A DNA stretch of 64,000 nucleotides from Ignavibacteriota bacterium (GCA_013112585.1 JABFGH010000004.1:62001-126000); one strand, 5' to 3'; shown: positions 11,401 to 19,582, counted from the stretch's first letter. Made by a program: numbers and translations. The notes: generated from the letters alone by a model not told the origin.

Positions 11401-13002
11401 ATCAACAATCCAACGACTGAAAATTTTGTTCAACATAATACTTTAAGTGCTGAAATACCTAACCGGGAAATACTTGTATCTGCAATAGTTTCAACATACA
11501 ACTCCGAAAAATTTATAAAAGGCTGCTTGGATGATCTAACATCTCAAACAATTTACAAAAAAGGATTGCTTGAAATCGTTGTTGTTAATTCAGGTTCAGA
11601 AGAAAATGAAGATGATATTATTGAGCAATACAAAACTCGATCTTCAAATATCACTTACATTAAAACCAATGAGCGAGAAACAATTTACGAGGCGTGGAAT
11701 AGAGGAATAAAAGCAGCAAAGGGAAAATTTATAACAAATGCCAATACCGATGACAGGCACCGCCCGGATGCTTATGAAAAAATGATAAATCAGTTTCAGA
11801 GTGATAAAAATATTGATCTGGTTTATGCTGATGTTCTTCAAACTACAATTCCAAATGACGATTACTATTCCAGCAGTAAAAAAAGTCAATTAAATTGGAT
11901 TGACTTTGATGCAGACCTGCTGCTCTTCGGCTGCTATATAGGTCCGCAGCCGATGTGGAAAAAGGAACTGCATGACAAGTTCGGTTATTTTGATGAATCA
12001 TTAAAAGTAGTAGGGGATTATGAATTCTGGCTGCGAATAAGCAGAGAAGCTAATTTCCATCATATTCAAGAAACATTGGGCTTATATCTTTATGCTGAAG
12101 ATAGCGCGGAACATAGAGACAATTCGTTAACCGAGCAAGAAAACGATAGGGTGAAAACTAAGTACATCTGCAAGTATATTAAAAATGATGAGATGTATAG
12201 TGTAGTCTTGAATAAACTAAATGAGATCAACAAAATCTTTAAACATGAACTCTACTTTACCAGCAATTCCATATTTCTTAAAAAAAGAAAAAATGGAATT
12301 CATCTTGAAAGGAAAATTTTTGAATTCTCACAAAATTTTGGTGCGGGAACTAACGGCAATACAGATTCAATAATTCAAACGCTAATTAATTTGGTGAATG
12401 ATGAAAATGCAATTGTTGATAAAGATTTTTATTTGGGAGTTCTTTATGGTTTACGCGGAAGCTATTATTTAACACTTGGCGATCTCGAATCTGCCCGAAT
12501 TCATTTTGAATCTTCATTGAATTACGATTCGGAATCAAGTGATGCCTGTGCGGGATTAGGAGAAGTTTTTTATCAATCGGGTATTTACAACACTGCCGAA
12601 GAAATGTTTGAATGGGCTATGAAGCTCGATACTAAAAATCAATTTGCTGAAAAACGATTACAAAAAATAAATAGAGAAAATAATATGCAGAATACAAACA
12701 TGAGTACCGATAAATCGGGACATTTTCAAAATATAGAACGAGCGGAAAGTCTTATCAATACTGAAAAATACAATGATGCACGCTTAATTCTAAATGAAAT
12801 TTTGAACGAGGATAACAAACATGTTGATGCTCTAAATGATCTTTCGGTCATTGAAATTCTTGAAGGCAATTTTTATAGAGCGGCGGAGATGATTTCAAAA
12901 ATTATTGATATCGATCCTCAAAATGAGGTTGCAAAAGATAATCTGTTAAACCTCGAAAAAATTGTTGACGAAAATTTAATAACTATACAAAATAAATTAT
13001 AG
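8461..13002 (+). CDS. Triple glycosyltransferase fusion (GT4 + GT2 + GT2) with TPR linkers
   Basis: 1513 aa, starting at the ATGA overlap with the previous gene. Residues 1-425 are a GT4-type GT-B domain (GGAGKAAYRL at the start; PSLEDNLPNTVVESMACG with the conserved acidic pair near 331-347). TPR repeats at about 435-515 lead to a GT2 domain (from 526; IVTPSYNQ, DGGSTDGS, metal-binding NSDD at 610-613). A helical linker precedes a second GT2 domain (about 1004-1210; IVSTYNSE, VVNSGSE, NTDDR with D1097/D1098). The C-terminus (about 1300-1513) is TPR and contains ACAGLGEVFY, the same repeat as the next gene. A processive or multi-step glycan synthase is a reasonable inference. Confidence 0.82.
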   Translation: MKIVHICTQDFGGAGKAAYRLNLGLNAIGIDSKMVVMSKNSGDYSVKVLPETGQENIFNCVAVDVHRSQMFFQQWQNWTAMLNDYPNKPQGLEMFSDATALSKLENCLEIKEADIINLHWVAGIVDYETMKRAFGSKPIIWTLHDMNPFTGGCHYAGDCKNYLSKCSNCEQLGSDYENDASSIIWNTKNSAYQNLDINIVTPSKWLGECAKESSLFSSRDVQIIPYGFPLEKFKPYETKELKTKYGISENTQLVLFGAESVTNMRKGFPYLLESLKQIQVEPGWEIKLGIFGNLPDEIKIESKFEIIRFGSFSDEVEIAKIYSLADVFVIPSLEDNLPNTVVESMACGTPVVGFNIGGIPDMISHLKTGYLAEKKNIKDLALGITTVLFKLNADELSKNCLENARQNYPLKLQASRYAELYTKILSSKYIVKNELADIHKAEELIEAGKYDDAKKILLSLLEDNNESVVALNDLAVINILENNFSKAETYINSVLLIDPQNSIAHENLNFIIQQKSAGDENQEFPKITIVTPSYNQAEFLEETIKSVLSQGYPNLEYIIMDGGSTDGSVEIIKKYEDQLAYWQSKPDGGQYAAIEEGLNRGTGEIMGWINSDDRLYPQSLQTVASIFMNDNSIEWITGRPSMFNNMGEQFYRIDLSVWSQERYLKKNYQFIQQECTFWKKVLWEKAGSKLRSELKLAGDLELWTRFFRHAYLHSVDILLGGFRKQPNQKTASFMNEYLKEAENILDAEIDFINQTGKTPKGKVPLIKLNENSIRKFGSKEELVSLVDSVDKCIEENKIKYAISNLKKALVIEPNAYHLIEVLSDLEYKNGNTTDSKILLWNLIERFNAEEEVFDKLLKYEMEEFRIDNAFRLLKVYKSSFSLNKYQTEYDKLDSQLKTCRAFTKLFQLDKVGRAREALSNLEAFQNKLYYNFGGSEISSNGKIDISFEELLAIAPRVVDLIDNLKMQELKVFLEEIVQNKINNPTTENFVQHNTLSAEIPNREILVSAIVSTYNSEKFIKGCLDDLTSQTIYKKGLLEIVVVNSGSEENEDDIIEQYKTRSSNITYIKTNERETIYEAWNRGIKAAKGKFITNANTDDRHRPDAYEKMINQFQSDKNIDLVYADVLQTTIPNDDYYSSSKKSQLNWIDFDADLLLFGCYIGPQPMWKKELHDKFGYFDESLKVVGDYEFWLRISREANFHHIQETLGLYLYAEDSAEHRDNSLTEQENDRVKTKYICKYIKNDEMYSVVLNKLNEINKIFKHELYFTSNSIFLKKRKNGIHLERKIFEFSQNFGAGTNGNTDSIIQTLINLVNDENAIVDKDFYLGVLYGLRGSYYLTLGDLESARIHFESSLNYDSESSDACAGLGEVFYQSGIYNTAEEMFEWAMKLDTKNQFAEKRLQKINRENNMQNTNMSTDKSGHFQNIERAESLINTEKYNDARLILNEILNEDNKHVDALNDLSVIEILEGNFYRAAEMISKIIDIDPQNEVAKDNLLNLEKIVDENLITIQNKL

Positions 13003-13011
13003 GAGACCGAA

Positions 13012-13887
13012 ATGCCTACATTAAACAAACTTGTTGATAAAGCTTATCAATTGTTTCTAGATAAGGAATATGACCCAGCTCTTGAGATATTAGAGCAGGT
13101 AAATAATGACATCACAAACCCGCAAATAGATTTGCAGCTTACAAAAGAACAAGAAAACGAATTAGTTGCAAGTGTTGAAAACTTTAGAGGATTTAACCTT
13201 TTAGGTAAAGGTGATATAGAGAAGGCGAAAATTGCTTTTGAAAAATCGCTGGAACTTAATCCTCATTCATCACAAGCATGTGCGGGACTTGGAGAAGTTT
13301 TTTACTTATGCAATATGGACTACGAAGCAAAAGTAGTATTTGAATGGGCGCTTGATAACAATCCGCTTAACCAGCTTGCAAAAGCCGGCTTGGCAAAAAT
13401 AAATAAAAACTTGCAGCTTCCTGAAAATCACAACACACTTAACATAAACACGATTGTTAAAAAGAAAAAAAATTTTTACTCGCTGTTGGCAGAAGCATAT
13501 CAGCTTTTTAGCGAAGATGAATATCATGAGGCTTTATCAAAATTAGATGATGCCGATGCACTTTTCAGTAAATCACTTATCAGTAAAGATTCAGCCGCAA
13601 AGATTGCGAGTCTGGAAAACTTTAAAGGATTTAATTACCTGGCATTAAAGGATTACGAAAATGCAAAACTTAGTTTTGAGAATGCGTTAAACTTAAATCC
13701 CAACTCATCTCAAGCATGCGCAGGTTTAGGCGAAATATTATTCTTAGATGAAAAAGATGATCAGGCAAAAACAATGTTTGAGTGGGGCTTAAAACATAAT
13801 CCCGCAAACCAATTTGCCTTATCCGGCTTAAAAAAAGTAAATAGGAATTTAGAATCGGAAAACGTTCATGCTTCATTTATGAACTAA
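13012..13887 (+). CDS. TPR repeat protein made of two duplicated halves
   Basis: 291 aa, without catalytic motifs. Two homologous halves (about 1-140 and 155-285) each run AYQLF, then ENF[RK]GFN, then SSQACAGLGE, then [ML]FEW-type helices. The same module occurs at the C-terminus of the preceding 1513-aa enzyme, so this looks like a duplicated, freed scaffold domain. A ribosome site (AGGAG) lies just upstream in the 9-base gap. TPR modules in glycosylation systems often bind acceptor proteins; a role in presenting flagellin to the transferases is inference. Confidence 0.8.
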   Translation: MPTLNKLVDKAYQLFLDKEYDPALEILEQVNNDITNPQIDLQLTKEQENELVASVENFRGFNLLGKGDIEKAKIAFEKSLELNPHSSQACAGLGEVFYLCNMDYEAKVVFEWALDNNPLNQLAKAGLAKINKNLQLPENHNTLNINTIVKKKKNFYSLLAEAYQLFSEDEYHEALSKLDDADALFSKSLISKDSAAKIASLENFKGFNYLALKDYENAKLSFENALNLNPNSSQACAGLGEILFLDEKDDQAKTMFEWGLKHNPANQFALSGLKKVNRNLESENVHASFMN

Positions 13888-13900
13888 TGGGATTTGAACT

Positions 13901-15400
13901 ATGCCTAAACTTACTTTAAGCATGATCGTAAAAAATGAAGAGCAATTTTTGCCCGGTTGTTTGGAATCGGTGCAAGGTATTGCTGATGAAATTGTAGTTG
14001 TTGATACCGGTTCTACCGATTCAACTAAAAGAATTGCAGAAGAGCACGGAGCAAAAGTTTATGATTTCGTGTGGGTAGATGATTTTTCGGCAGCACGTAA
14101 TTTTGCCCTGCAAAAATCAACAGGCAATTGGATACTGTATTTAGATGCAGATGAAAGACTTACAGAATCATCAGTTGAAGAATTGAAAGAAATAATAGAA
14201 AAGGATAAAAACCTTGCTGTGAATTGCCTGATTGACTGTATCGATAACCACAACAATAAAGCAAGTGTTATAAAATATACTAGGTTGTTCCGCAATAATC
14301 CCAAATTGAAATTCAAGGGTAAAGTTCACGAGCAGATTGTTACATCATTAAAAGAACTGAACTATAAAACGGTAGAATCAAATATTAAAATACTGCATTT
14401 AGGTTATGATATACCAAAGGCGGAGTTAGAAAAAAAAGCTGAACGGAATTTAGCTCTGTTGTTAAAAGAGTTTGCAGAAAAGCCGACAATTTACGCTGCG
14501 TTCCAAATTGCTCAATCTTATGGCGTGCTGGATGATTCAACAAATGTGATAAAATATTTTGACTATATTTTATCGACTAAGGAAAGTCCAAAACTATATA
14601 AAGCCCATGCATATAGGTATAAAGCTGCAAAGGCTTTTGAAAGAGGCGACTTTAAAATTGCTTTAAATCTGGCAAGTAAAGGTAACCGGCTTGATCCCGA
14701 TCAGCCGCTGCTGAATATGCTTCTGGCAAAAATTTATTTGCTTACAGGGCAAATGGAAGAATCGCTCAAGTTTATTTTTAGAGCATATCAAACCAATAAA
14801 AGTGAGACGGTAAAAGAATTTGAATTAGTAATTGATCCTAGATCGGTTCTTTACCTCGCACTTCAAATTTCATCTGCGGCTAAATCTGCCGAACACTTTA
14901 ATTATTATTTCAGTGAGTTAAAAAAACTTGATTCAGGAGAACTTAGCAGCAACAAATTATTAAATTTTGTTCGATTACTTTTTAACGGCGAACCAATTGA
15001 AGAAAATTCTATTAAAGATTATGCCTCACAAATAACTGAAGCAAATTGCGAACTACTATTTTCTTTAATTGAAAAATATCCTCTCCTTGATATAAAACTT
15101 AGACTTTTAAATTTATCATCAGATACTCTTTCGGAACATACGGCATACTTAAATTCCTACGGTTATGCTTTACTTCAAAATAATGCTACTGCAGAAGCTG
15201 CAGAAGTATTTGAAAAATCGATAAAGAAAAAGATTACCGAACCGGCAATTATTTTCTATTTGATATCAGCGTATGTTCAATTAGAACAGTATGAAAAGAT
15301 AACCGCTTTAGTTGAACTGGCGGAAAAAAGTTTTGCAGCACTACCCGAAGTAATGGAAAGATTAAATATGCTTAAAGAAAAATTGTCTGTACTAAATTAA
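13901..15400 (+). CDS. GT2 family glycosyltransferase with C-terminal TPR repeats
   Basis: 499 aa. The GT2 domain starts at residue 3 (LTLSMIVKNEE) and continues with VVDTGSTDST, ARNFAL and the metal-binding LDADE near residue 85. The conserved KVHEQI segment follows. This layout is typical of the SunS-like/TPR-linked GT2 family acting on proteins or peptides. The remaining 300 residues are helical TPR-like repeats. It is a tandem paralogue of the next gene. Together with the TPR protein before it and flagellin after it, a protein O- or S-glycosyltransferase is likely; acceptor and sugar are not visible. Confidence 0.85.
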   Translation: MPKLTLSMIVKNEEQFLPGCLESVQGIADEIVVVDTGSTDSTKRIAEEHGAKVYDFVWVDDFSAARNFALQKSTGNWILYLDADERLTESSVEELKEIIEKDKNLAVNCLIDCIDNHNNKASVIKYTRLFRNNPKLKFKGKVHEQIVTSLKELNYKTVESNIKILHLGYDIPKAELEKKAERNLALLLKEFAEKPTIYAAFQIAQSYGVLDDSTNVIKYFDYILSTKESPKLYKAHAYRYKAAKAFERGDFKIALNLASKGNRLDPDQPLLNMLLAKIYLLTGQMEESLKFIFRAYQTNKSETVKEFELVIDPRSVLYLALQISSAAKSAEHFNYYFSELKKLDSGELSSNKLLNFVRLLFNGEPIEENSIKDYASQITEANCELLFSLIEKYPLLDIKLRLLNLSSDTLSEHTAYLNSYGYALLQNNATAEAAEVFEKSIKKKITEPAIIFYLISAYVQLEQYEKITALVELAEKSFAALPEVMERLNMLKEKLSVLN

Positions 15401-15414
15401 CAATCAGGAAAAAA

Positions 15415-16932
15415 ATGCCTCAGCTAACATTAAGTATGATTGTAAAAAATGAAGAAGCAAATTTAGCTGAATGCTTAAATTCGGTTACAGGGATTGCTGA
15501 TGAGATTGTTATTGTCGATACTGGTTCCAACGACAAAACAAAATCGATCGCAAAATCTTTCGGGGCAAAGGTTTATGATTTTAAATGGGTGAACGATTTT
15601 TCAAAGGCACGCAATTTTGCTTTAAGCAAATCAACGGGCAATTGGATTTTATATTTAGATGCAGATGAAACTCTTGATATAAACTGCATAGATGAAATAA
15701 GTAGTATCATAAATAGAGATGAAAAATTAAGCGTTAGTTGTGTTGTAGAAAGCATTAACGAGTTTAATAATTCCCCGGTTACAATGCGCTATCCGCGGTT
15801 ATTTAAAAATAATCCATCTATAAAATTCAGCGGTAAAGTACATGAGCAGATTGAAAGTTCGTTGGTTGAAAATAGTTACACCTTTGTTGACTCGACAATA
15901 AAAATTTTTCATAGCGGATACAACCTGCCCGAAGATGAATTAAAAAGGAAAGCCGAAAGAAATCTATCAATTCTATTAGATGATTATAAAATTAAACCTA
16001 CCGGGTACTTAGCTTTTCAAATTGCTAACTCTTATACAATTCTTAAAAATAGAGTGGTGGCTGCTGAATATTTCAGTATAGCTTTAAAGTGTTCTTCACT
16101 TGAAAAAGAATACAGAGTTATATCGCTGGCAAATTTAGCAGGCTTTGAACTTGAAAAATTAAACTTTGATAATGCAGAAAAGCATATAGAACAAGGGTTG
16201 AAGCTGAAGCCGCTTGATCCGAACTTCTATTTTACCGCAGCGCAAATTTATCTGAAAAAAGAAAAATTTGGTTCAGCTCTTTCATTTATTATGCATGCAT
16301 CTGAGCTAAATGAAAATGAAATATCAGATTCACACAAACGTATATTTATAAAAATTGATTCCTATAAAATTATTTATCTGGGAATTGAAATTAGTCTGGC
16401 AGCAAATAACGGCAGTTACTTCAATCATTTTTGTAAGAAGCTTGATGCGAAGAACAACGAAAATTTAATAATAAACGATTTTGAAGAATCAGTGATTTTG
16501 AAATCACTAATAAATTTGCGGGCATTAAAGCCGAAAATGCTCGACTCACTATTAGCGTACATTAACAATATTTCACTTTCTACATACTTAAATATACTTG
16601 AGAGCATTGCAGACCCGAATATAACCACTAAAATATTAGCGCCTATAAAAACAAAATTCAATGATAATGAGTTATTCCATTTAACTTTAGGTAATGCACA
16701 CCTGGCTATGGACGATAATAAAAATGGTGAGGCGGAACTTCGGCAGGCATTAAAAGTCAATCCCCAAAACCCTGCGGCTTATTTTTTCTTGATCTCATAT
16801 TACATAAATACATCTCAAATTATCAGAGTAAATGAATTGTTGGAAAAGGCTGAAAGCATATTCCGAAATAATGAAGTGATTCAGAATAAATTAAAAATAC
16901 TTGAAGAAAAAACAAAATGTTTAACAGCTTAA
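15415..16932 (+). CDS. GT2 family glycosyltransferase with TPR repeats (tandem paralogue)
   Basis: 505 aa. The first 90 residues closely follow the preceding protein (LTLSMIVKNEE, DTGSNDKT, ARNFAL, GNWILYLDADE), while the TPR C-termini have diverged. A CAGGA ribosome site precedes the ATG. Last gene of the island: the 285 bases after it carry the flagellin promoter and leader. The pair arose by tandem duplication and may add two sugars or act on two acceptors, possibly the two flagellins; that is inference. Confidence 0.85.
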   Translation: MPQLTLSMIVKNEEANLAECLNSVTGIADEIVIVDTGSNDKTKSIAKSFGAKVYDFKWVNDFSKARNFALSKSTGNWILYLDADETLDINCIDEISSIINRDEKLSVSCVVESINEFNNSPVTMRYPRLFKNNPSIKFSGKVHEQIESSLVENSYTFVDSTIKIFHSGYNLPEDELKRKAERNLSILLDDYKIKPTGYLAFQIANSYTILKNRVVAAEYFSIALKCSSLEKEYRVISLANLAGFELEKLNFDNAEKHIEQGLKLKPLDPNFYFTAAQIYLKKEKFGSALSFIMHASELNENEISDSHKRIFIKIDSYKIIYLGIEISLAANNGSYFNHFCKKLDAKNNENLIINDFEESVILKSLINLRALKPKMLDSLLAYINNISLSTYLNILESIADPNITTKILAPIKTKFNDNELFHLTLGNAHLAMDDNKNGEAELRQALKVNPQNPAAYFFLISYYINTSQIIRVNELLEKAESIFRNNEVIQNKLKILEEKTKCLTA

Positions 16933-17048
16933 AAACGTTAACAGTATTGATGAAAAGCAGAAATAACAAATATAATACAATAAAAAAGTTCAGTCTATAT
17001 TTTTGTAAACCTGGTTTAAAAATAAGAGAATATTTAATTCGAAAACTC

Positions 17049-17075
17049 TAAACAATTATTAAAAATGTTCGATTA
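17049..17075 (+). promoter_or_regulatory. Sigma-28 (FliA) promoter of flagellin 1
   Basis: TAAA (17049-17052), 15 bases, then TTCGATTA (17068-17075), close to the enterobacterial sigma-28 pattern TAAA-N15-GCCGATAA. The same spacing recurs before flagellin 2, fliD, MCP1 and the che operon. It predicts a leader of roughly 135 bases. Confidence 0.7.
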
Positions 17076-17145
17076 TATGTTAGATCAAATAAGGATAGAT
17101 GAGAGAGTGAAAGCACTTATCATTTATCAAATCAAAAAAAATATC

Positions 17146-17197
17146 GGAGCCGGACCATCAAGGACGCTCCAATTTGACGGACTGACAGAAGTCAAAT
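17146..17197 (+). promoter_or_regulatory. Two-hairpin structured leader, copy A (flagellin 1)
   Basis: Hairpin 1: GGAGC (17146-17150) pairs with GCTCC (17166-17170), enclosing GGACC-ATCAA-GGAC. Hairpin 2: ATTTGAC (17172-17178) pairs with GTCAAAT (17191-17197), with a large loop carrying GACTGACAGAAG (17180-17191). A second copy with different stems but matching loops lies before flgE at 50961-51017. The ribosome site ACGGAGGT follows before the ATG at 17218. I match it to no named RNA family. Confidence 0.6.
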
Positions 17198-17217
17198 AAC
17201 TTATTACGGAGGTAATT

Positions 17218-18084
17218 ATGTCACAATTTCGCATTGCTACAAATATTGGAGCCCTTAATGCGTACAACGCTTTAGCGGAAGCTAATAAGCAAACTTACAA
17301 AGCGCAAATACGCTTAGCTACACAAAAGCGTATCAATTCAGTAGCCGATGATACATCGGGATTTTCAGTTGGTAAATCTATTGCATCTAAAGTAGAACTT
17401 ATGGGAGCTGCTTCCCGTAATATTGGTTCTGCAAAAGATATGCTGGCAACTGCTGAAACTCAATTAATTAGTATTAAAGATTTAGTAACTCAAATTAGAA
17501 CAAAAATTGCCGATGCTTCTAATGCTGCTTCTGATAAAGACAGAATTGCTGACGACATCAAAGCAATGGGTAAAGAACTTGAAAGTATTTTTACGAATAC
17601 TAAATTCAACAATACTCAGCTTTTAGTTTCAACTGCAACAGGCAACACCGGAATATTTACATTCCAAACCGGTGCAGATTTTAATGATGTATTAGGAATT
17701 GACTTCGGTGCTGTTTTAGCCGGTTCATATACATCCGCGGGAGTTGGCGGTGTTAATGAAGAAATTAACACAGGCTTGGCAAGTATTGCAGCAGTAACTG
17801 CAACTACAATAGGCGATATCAATACTGCATTAACAAGCTTTGAAACTAATGTTGATACTGCATTAGCAAATGTTGGTAATTCAGTTCAGAGACTTGATGT
17901 AAAAGAAAACTTTTTAACAAACGCAATTGCAAATTCAAAAGCTTCTGTTTCTCGATTGTTTGATGCCGATATGGTTATGGAACAATTAAATGCAACAAAA
18001 GGGCAGATTGGCGGACAAGTAGCAACTGCAATGTTTTCGCAATTAAATATGTCTCCGCAAAATATTTTACAGCTGTTCGGTTAA
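17218..18084 (+). CDS. fliC: Flagellin 1
   Basis: 288 aa, the short form with only D0/D1 regions and a small central variable part (about 140-200). The N-terminus has NIGALNAYNAL and the conserved RINSVADDTSGFSVGKS. The C-terminus has SVQRLDVKENFLTNAIANSKASVSRLFDADM and ends QNILQLFG. It forms the filament after export through the flagellar type III apparatus. The strong ribosome site (CGGAGGT) fits high expression. It has its own sigma-28 promoter, a structured leader and a terminator at its stop. The Ser/Thr/Gly-rich central part would be the natural target for the upstream glycosyltransferases (inference). Confidence 0.95.
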   Translation: MSQFRIATNIGALNAYNALAEANKQTYKAQIRLATQKRINSVADDTSGFSVGKSIASKVELMGAASRNIGSAKDMLATAETQLISIKDLVTQIRTKIADASNAASDKDRIADDIKAMGKELESIFTNTKFNNTQLLVSTATGNTGIFTFQTGADFNDVLGIDFGAVLAGSYTSAGVGGVNEEINTGLASIAAVTATTIGDINTALTSFETNVDTALANVGNSVQRLDVKENFLTNAIANSKASVSRLFDADMVMEQLNATKGQIGGQVATAMFSQLNMSPQNILQLFG

Positions 18085-18104
18085 TGAACAGCTTCTTTTT
18101 TTTC
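18071..18104 (+). terminator. Terminator of flagellin 1
   Basis: AGCTGTTC (18071-18078) pairs with GAACAGCT (18086-18093), followed by a T-rich tract. The stem overlaps the last codons and stop of the gene. Confidence 0.85.
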
Positions 18105-18135
18105 TCATATTCAAAATAATGTTGGGAACTAATTA

Positions 18136-18471
18136 ATGTACACAAATACAAATACAAGCAGATCAAATTCTACAATGAATCCATACTTACTAAATAATAT
18201 TATGGATGCTACACCAGCGCAGTTATTAATTAAAGTATATGATTTTGCTATTGTGAACTGTAAGAAAAATGAATTATCAAAAACCAATGCGGCAATACAA
18301 ACATTAATAGATGCATTGAGATATGATGGAGGCGAAGAGGTCAAGGAAGTTTCAATTGGTCTTTTACGCCTTTATCAATATTGTCAGGAACAAACTAGAA
18401 GAGGCAACTTTGATAGTGTTCTTAAGATATTAACAGAATTACGCGAAAGCTGGTCAGTTATACTAAAGTGA
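18136..18471 (+). CDS. fliS: Flagellin export chaperone FliS
   Basis: 111 aa. The family start is clear: NPYLLNNIMDATPAQLLIKVYDFAI, with the conserved P/QLL/YD pattern. Later helices include ALRYDGG and LLRLYQYC. FliS binds the disordered C-terminus of flagellin in the cytosol and keeps it unpolymerised until export. It sits between the two flagellin genes, after the terminator of the first. No promoter of its own is obvious, so read-through is likely. Confidence 0.9.
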   Translation: MYTNTNTSRSNSTMNPYLLNNIMDATPAQLLIKVYDFAIVNCKKNELSKTNAAIQTLIDALRYDGGEEVKEVSIGLLRLYQYCQEQTRRGNFDSVLKILTELRESWSVILK

Positions 18472-18490
18472 TTAAAATGATGAATGTCAC

Positions 18491-18517
18491 TAAACATTTT
18501 GAACAGCGAAACGATAA
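18491..18517 (+). promoter_or_regulatory. Sigma-28 promoter of flagellin 2
   Basis: TAAA (18491-18494), 15 bases, then AACGATAA (18510-18517), 6 of 8 matches to GCCGATAA. Located 69 bases before the start codon of flagellin 2. Confidence 0.7.
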
Positions 18518-18539
18518 TGAATTAGATTTTTTAACAAAC

Positions 18540-18557
18540 CCGGAAAAGGATTTCCGG
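18540..18557 (+). promoter_or_regulatory. Leader hairpin with AGGA tetraloop (flagellin 2)
   Basis: CCGGAAA (18540-18546) and TTTCCGG (18551-18557) form a perfect 7-bp stem with AGGA in the loop. A second GGA lies in the ribosome site CGGAGG (18575-18580). GGA in a hairpin loop plus GGA in the ribosome site is the classic arrangement for CsrA repression, as on Bacillus hag. No csrA or fliW gene is in the window, so regulation is inference. Confidence 0.5.
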
Positions 18558-18585
18558 ATAAACAACACATTACACGGAGGTAAGA

Positions 18586-19452
18586 ATGTCATCATTTAGA
18601 ATCAATACTAACATCGGTGCGCTTAACGCGTACAATGCATTAGCAAAATCTAATGCTCAAACTTACAAAGCTCAAATTCGTTTGGCTACTCAAAAGAGAA
18701 TCAATCAAGTTGCTGATGATACATCAGGATTTGCAGTTGGTAAATCTTTGAGCAGTAAGGTTAAACTAATGGAATCAGCTAAAGGAAACGTTGGTGCAGC
18801 TAAAGATATGCTTGCAACAGCAGAAACTCAGTTGATTAGTATTAAAGATCTAATGACACAAATTAAAACCAAAATATCTGATGCAAGTAACCCTGCTGCA
18901 GACAAAAGCAGAATTGCTGATGATATTAAAGCACTTGGAAACGAAATCAAAAGTATATTTGCGAATACAAAATATAACGATTCGCAGTTGTTGGTTTCTT
19001 CAGCTACAGGAAATACAGGTACCTTCTCCTTCCAGACTGGAGCAGACTTTACAGACGTACTTGGTGTAGATTTCGCATCCGGCTTAGTAGGCGGTTCAGC
19101 AGTTACCGGCGTTGGCAGTGTTTCTGCCGAAGTTTCTACTGGTTTAGCAAGTATTACTGGTGTTGCCAGCGATACAATTTCTGCCCTAAATACTTCACTT
19201 ACTGCTATGGAAGGCAAAATTGATACGGCATTAGCTGGTACCGGTAACTTAGTTCAAAGGCTTGATATTAAGGACGAATTCTTAACATCGGCTATTACAA
19301 ATTCAAAAGCTTCTGTATCAAGATTATTTGATGCTGATATGGCTGCTGAACAATTAAATGCAACAAAAGGTCAAATCTCCGGTCAAGTAGCTACTGCAAT
19401 GTTTTCACAGTTGAACCTTGCTCCACAAAACATACTTCAATTATTTGGCTAA
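18586..19452 (+). CDS. fliC: Flagellin 2
   Basis: 288 aa, the same length as flagellin 1 and nearly colinear with it: NIGALNAYNALAKS, RINQVADDTSGFAVGKS, LFDADMAAEQLNATKGQI and the same C-terminus QNILQLFG. Differences concentrate in the central region (about 100-215). It has its own sigma-28 promoter, a hairpin leader different from that of flagellin 1, and a strong terminator. Two separately controlled copies suggest either a mixed filament or differential expression. Confidence 0.95.
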   Translation: MSSFRINTNIGALNAYNALAKSNAQTYKAQIRLATQKRINQVADDTSGFAVGKSLSSKVKLMESAKGNVGAAKDMLATAETQLISIKDLMTQIKTKISDASNPAADKSRIADDIKALGNEIKSIFANTKYNDSQLLVSSATGNTGTFSFQTGADFTDVLGVDFASGLVGGSAVTGVGSVSAEVSTGLASITGVASDTISALNTSLTAMEGKIDTALAGTGNLVQRLDIKDEFLTSAITNSKASVSRLFDADMAAEQLNATKGQISGQVATAMFSQLNLAPQNILQLFG

Positions 19453-19480
19453 TATTGTTTTATGATCTTTCAGCATTATA

Positions 19481-19508
19481 ACCCGGAATTTTATTCCGGG
19501 TTTTTTTT
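19481..19508 (+). terminator. Terminator of flagellin 2
   Basis: ACCCGGAA (19481-19488) pairs with TTCCGGGT (19494-19501) around a 5-nt loop, followed by a run of eight T. Confidence 0.92.
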
Positions 19509-19518
19509 GTGCTATGGC

Positions 19519-19545
19519 TAAATAATTTCAATTCTTTTCCGATAA
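19519..19545 (+). promoter_or_regulatory. Sigma-28 promoter of the fliD operon
   Basis: TAAA (19519-19522), 15 bases, then TCCGATAA (19538-19545), 7 of 8 matches to GCCGATAA and among the best in the window. It sits 233 bases before fliD, with a MITE-like repeat in between. The rest of this 325-base gap holds no gene. Confidence 0.7.
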
Positions 19546-19582
19546 TACAATAGAAGCATCAGCATAACCTTATTTATACTCG

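Noticed and set aside
17065-17199. A 44-codon open frame (ATG 17065) through the structured flagellin 1 leader.
   Set aside because: Its ATG lies before the start site predicted from the sigma-28 promoter, and the matching leader of flgE has a different loop length and no equivalent frame. RNA structure explains the conservation better.
18477-18599. A 40-codon frame between fliS and flagellin 2, overlapping the flagellin start.
   Set aside because: It spans the sigma-28 promoter and the hairpin and shows no recognisable protein features.
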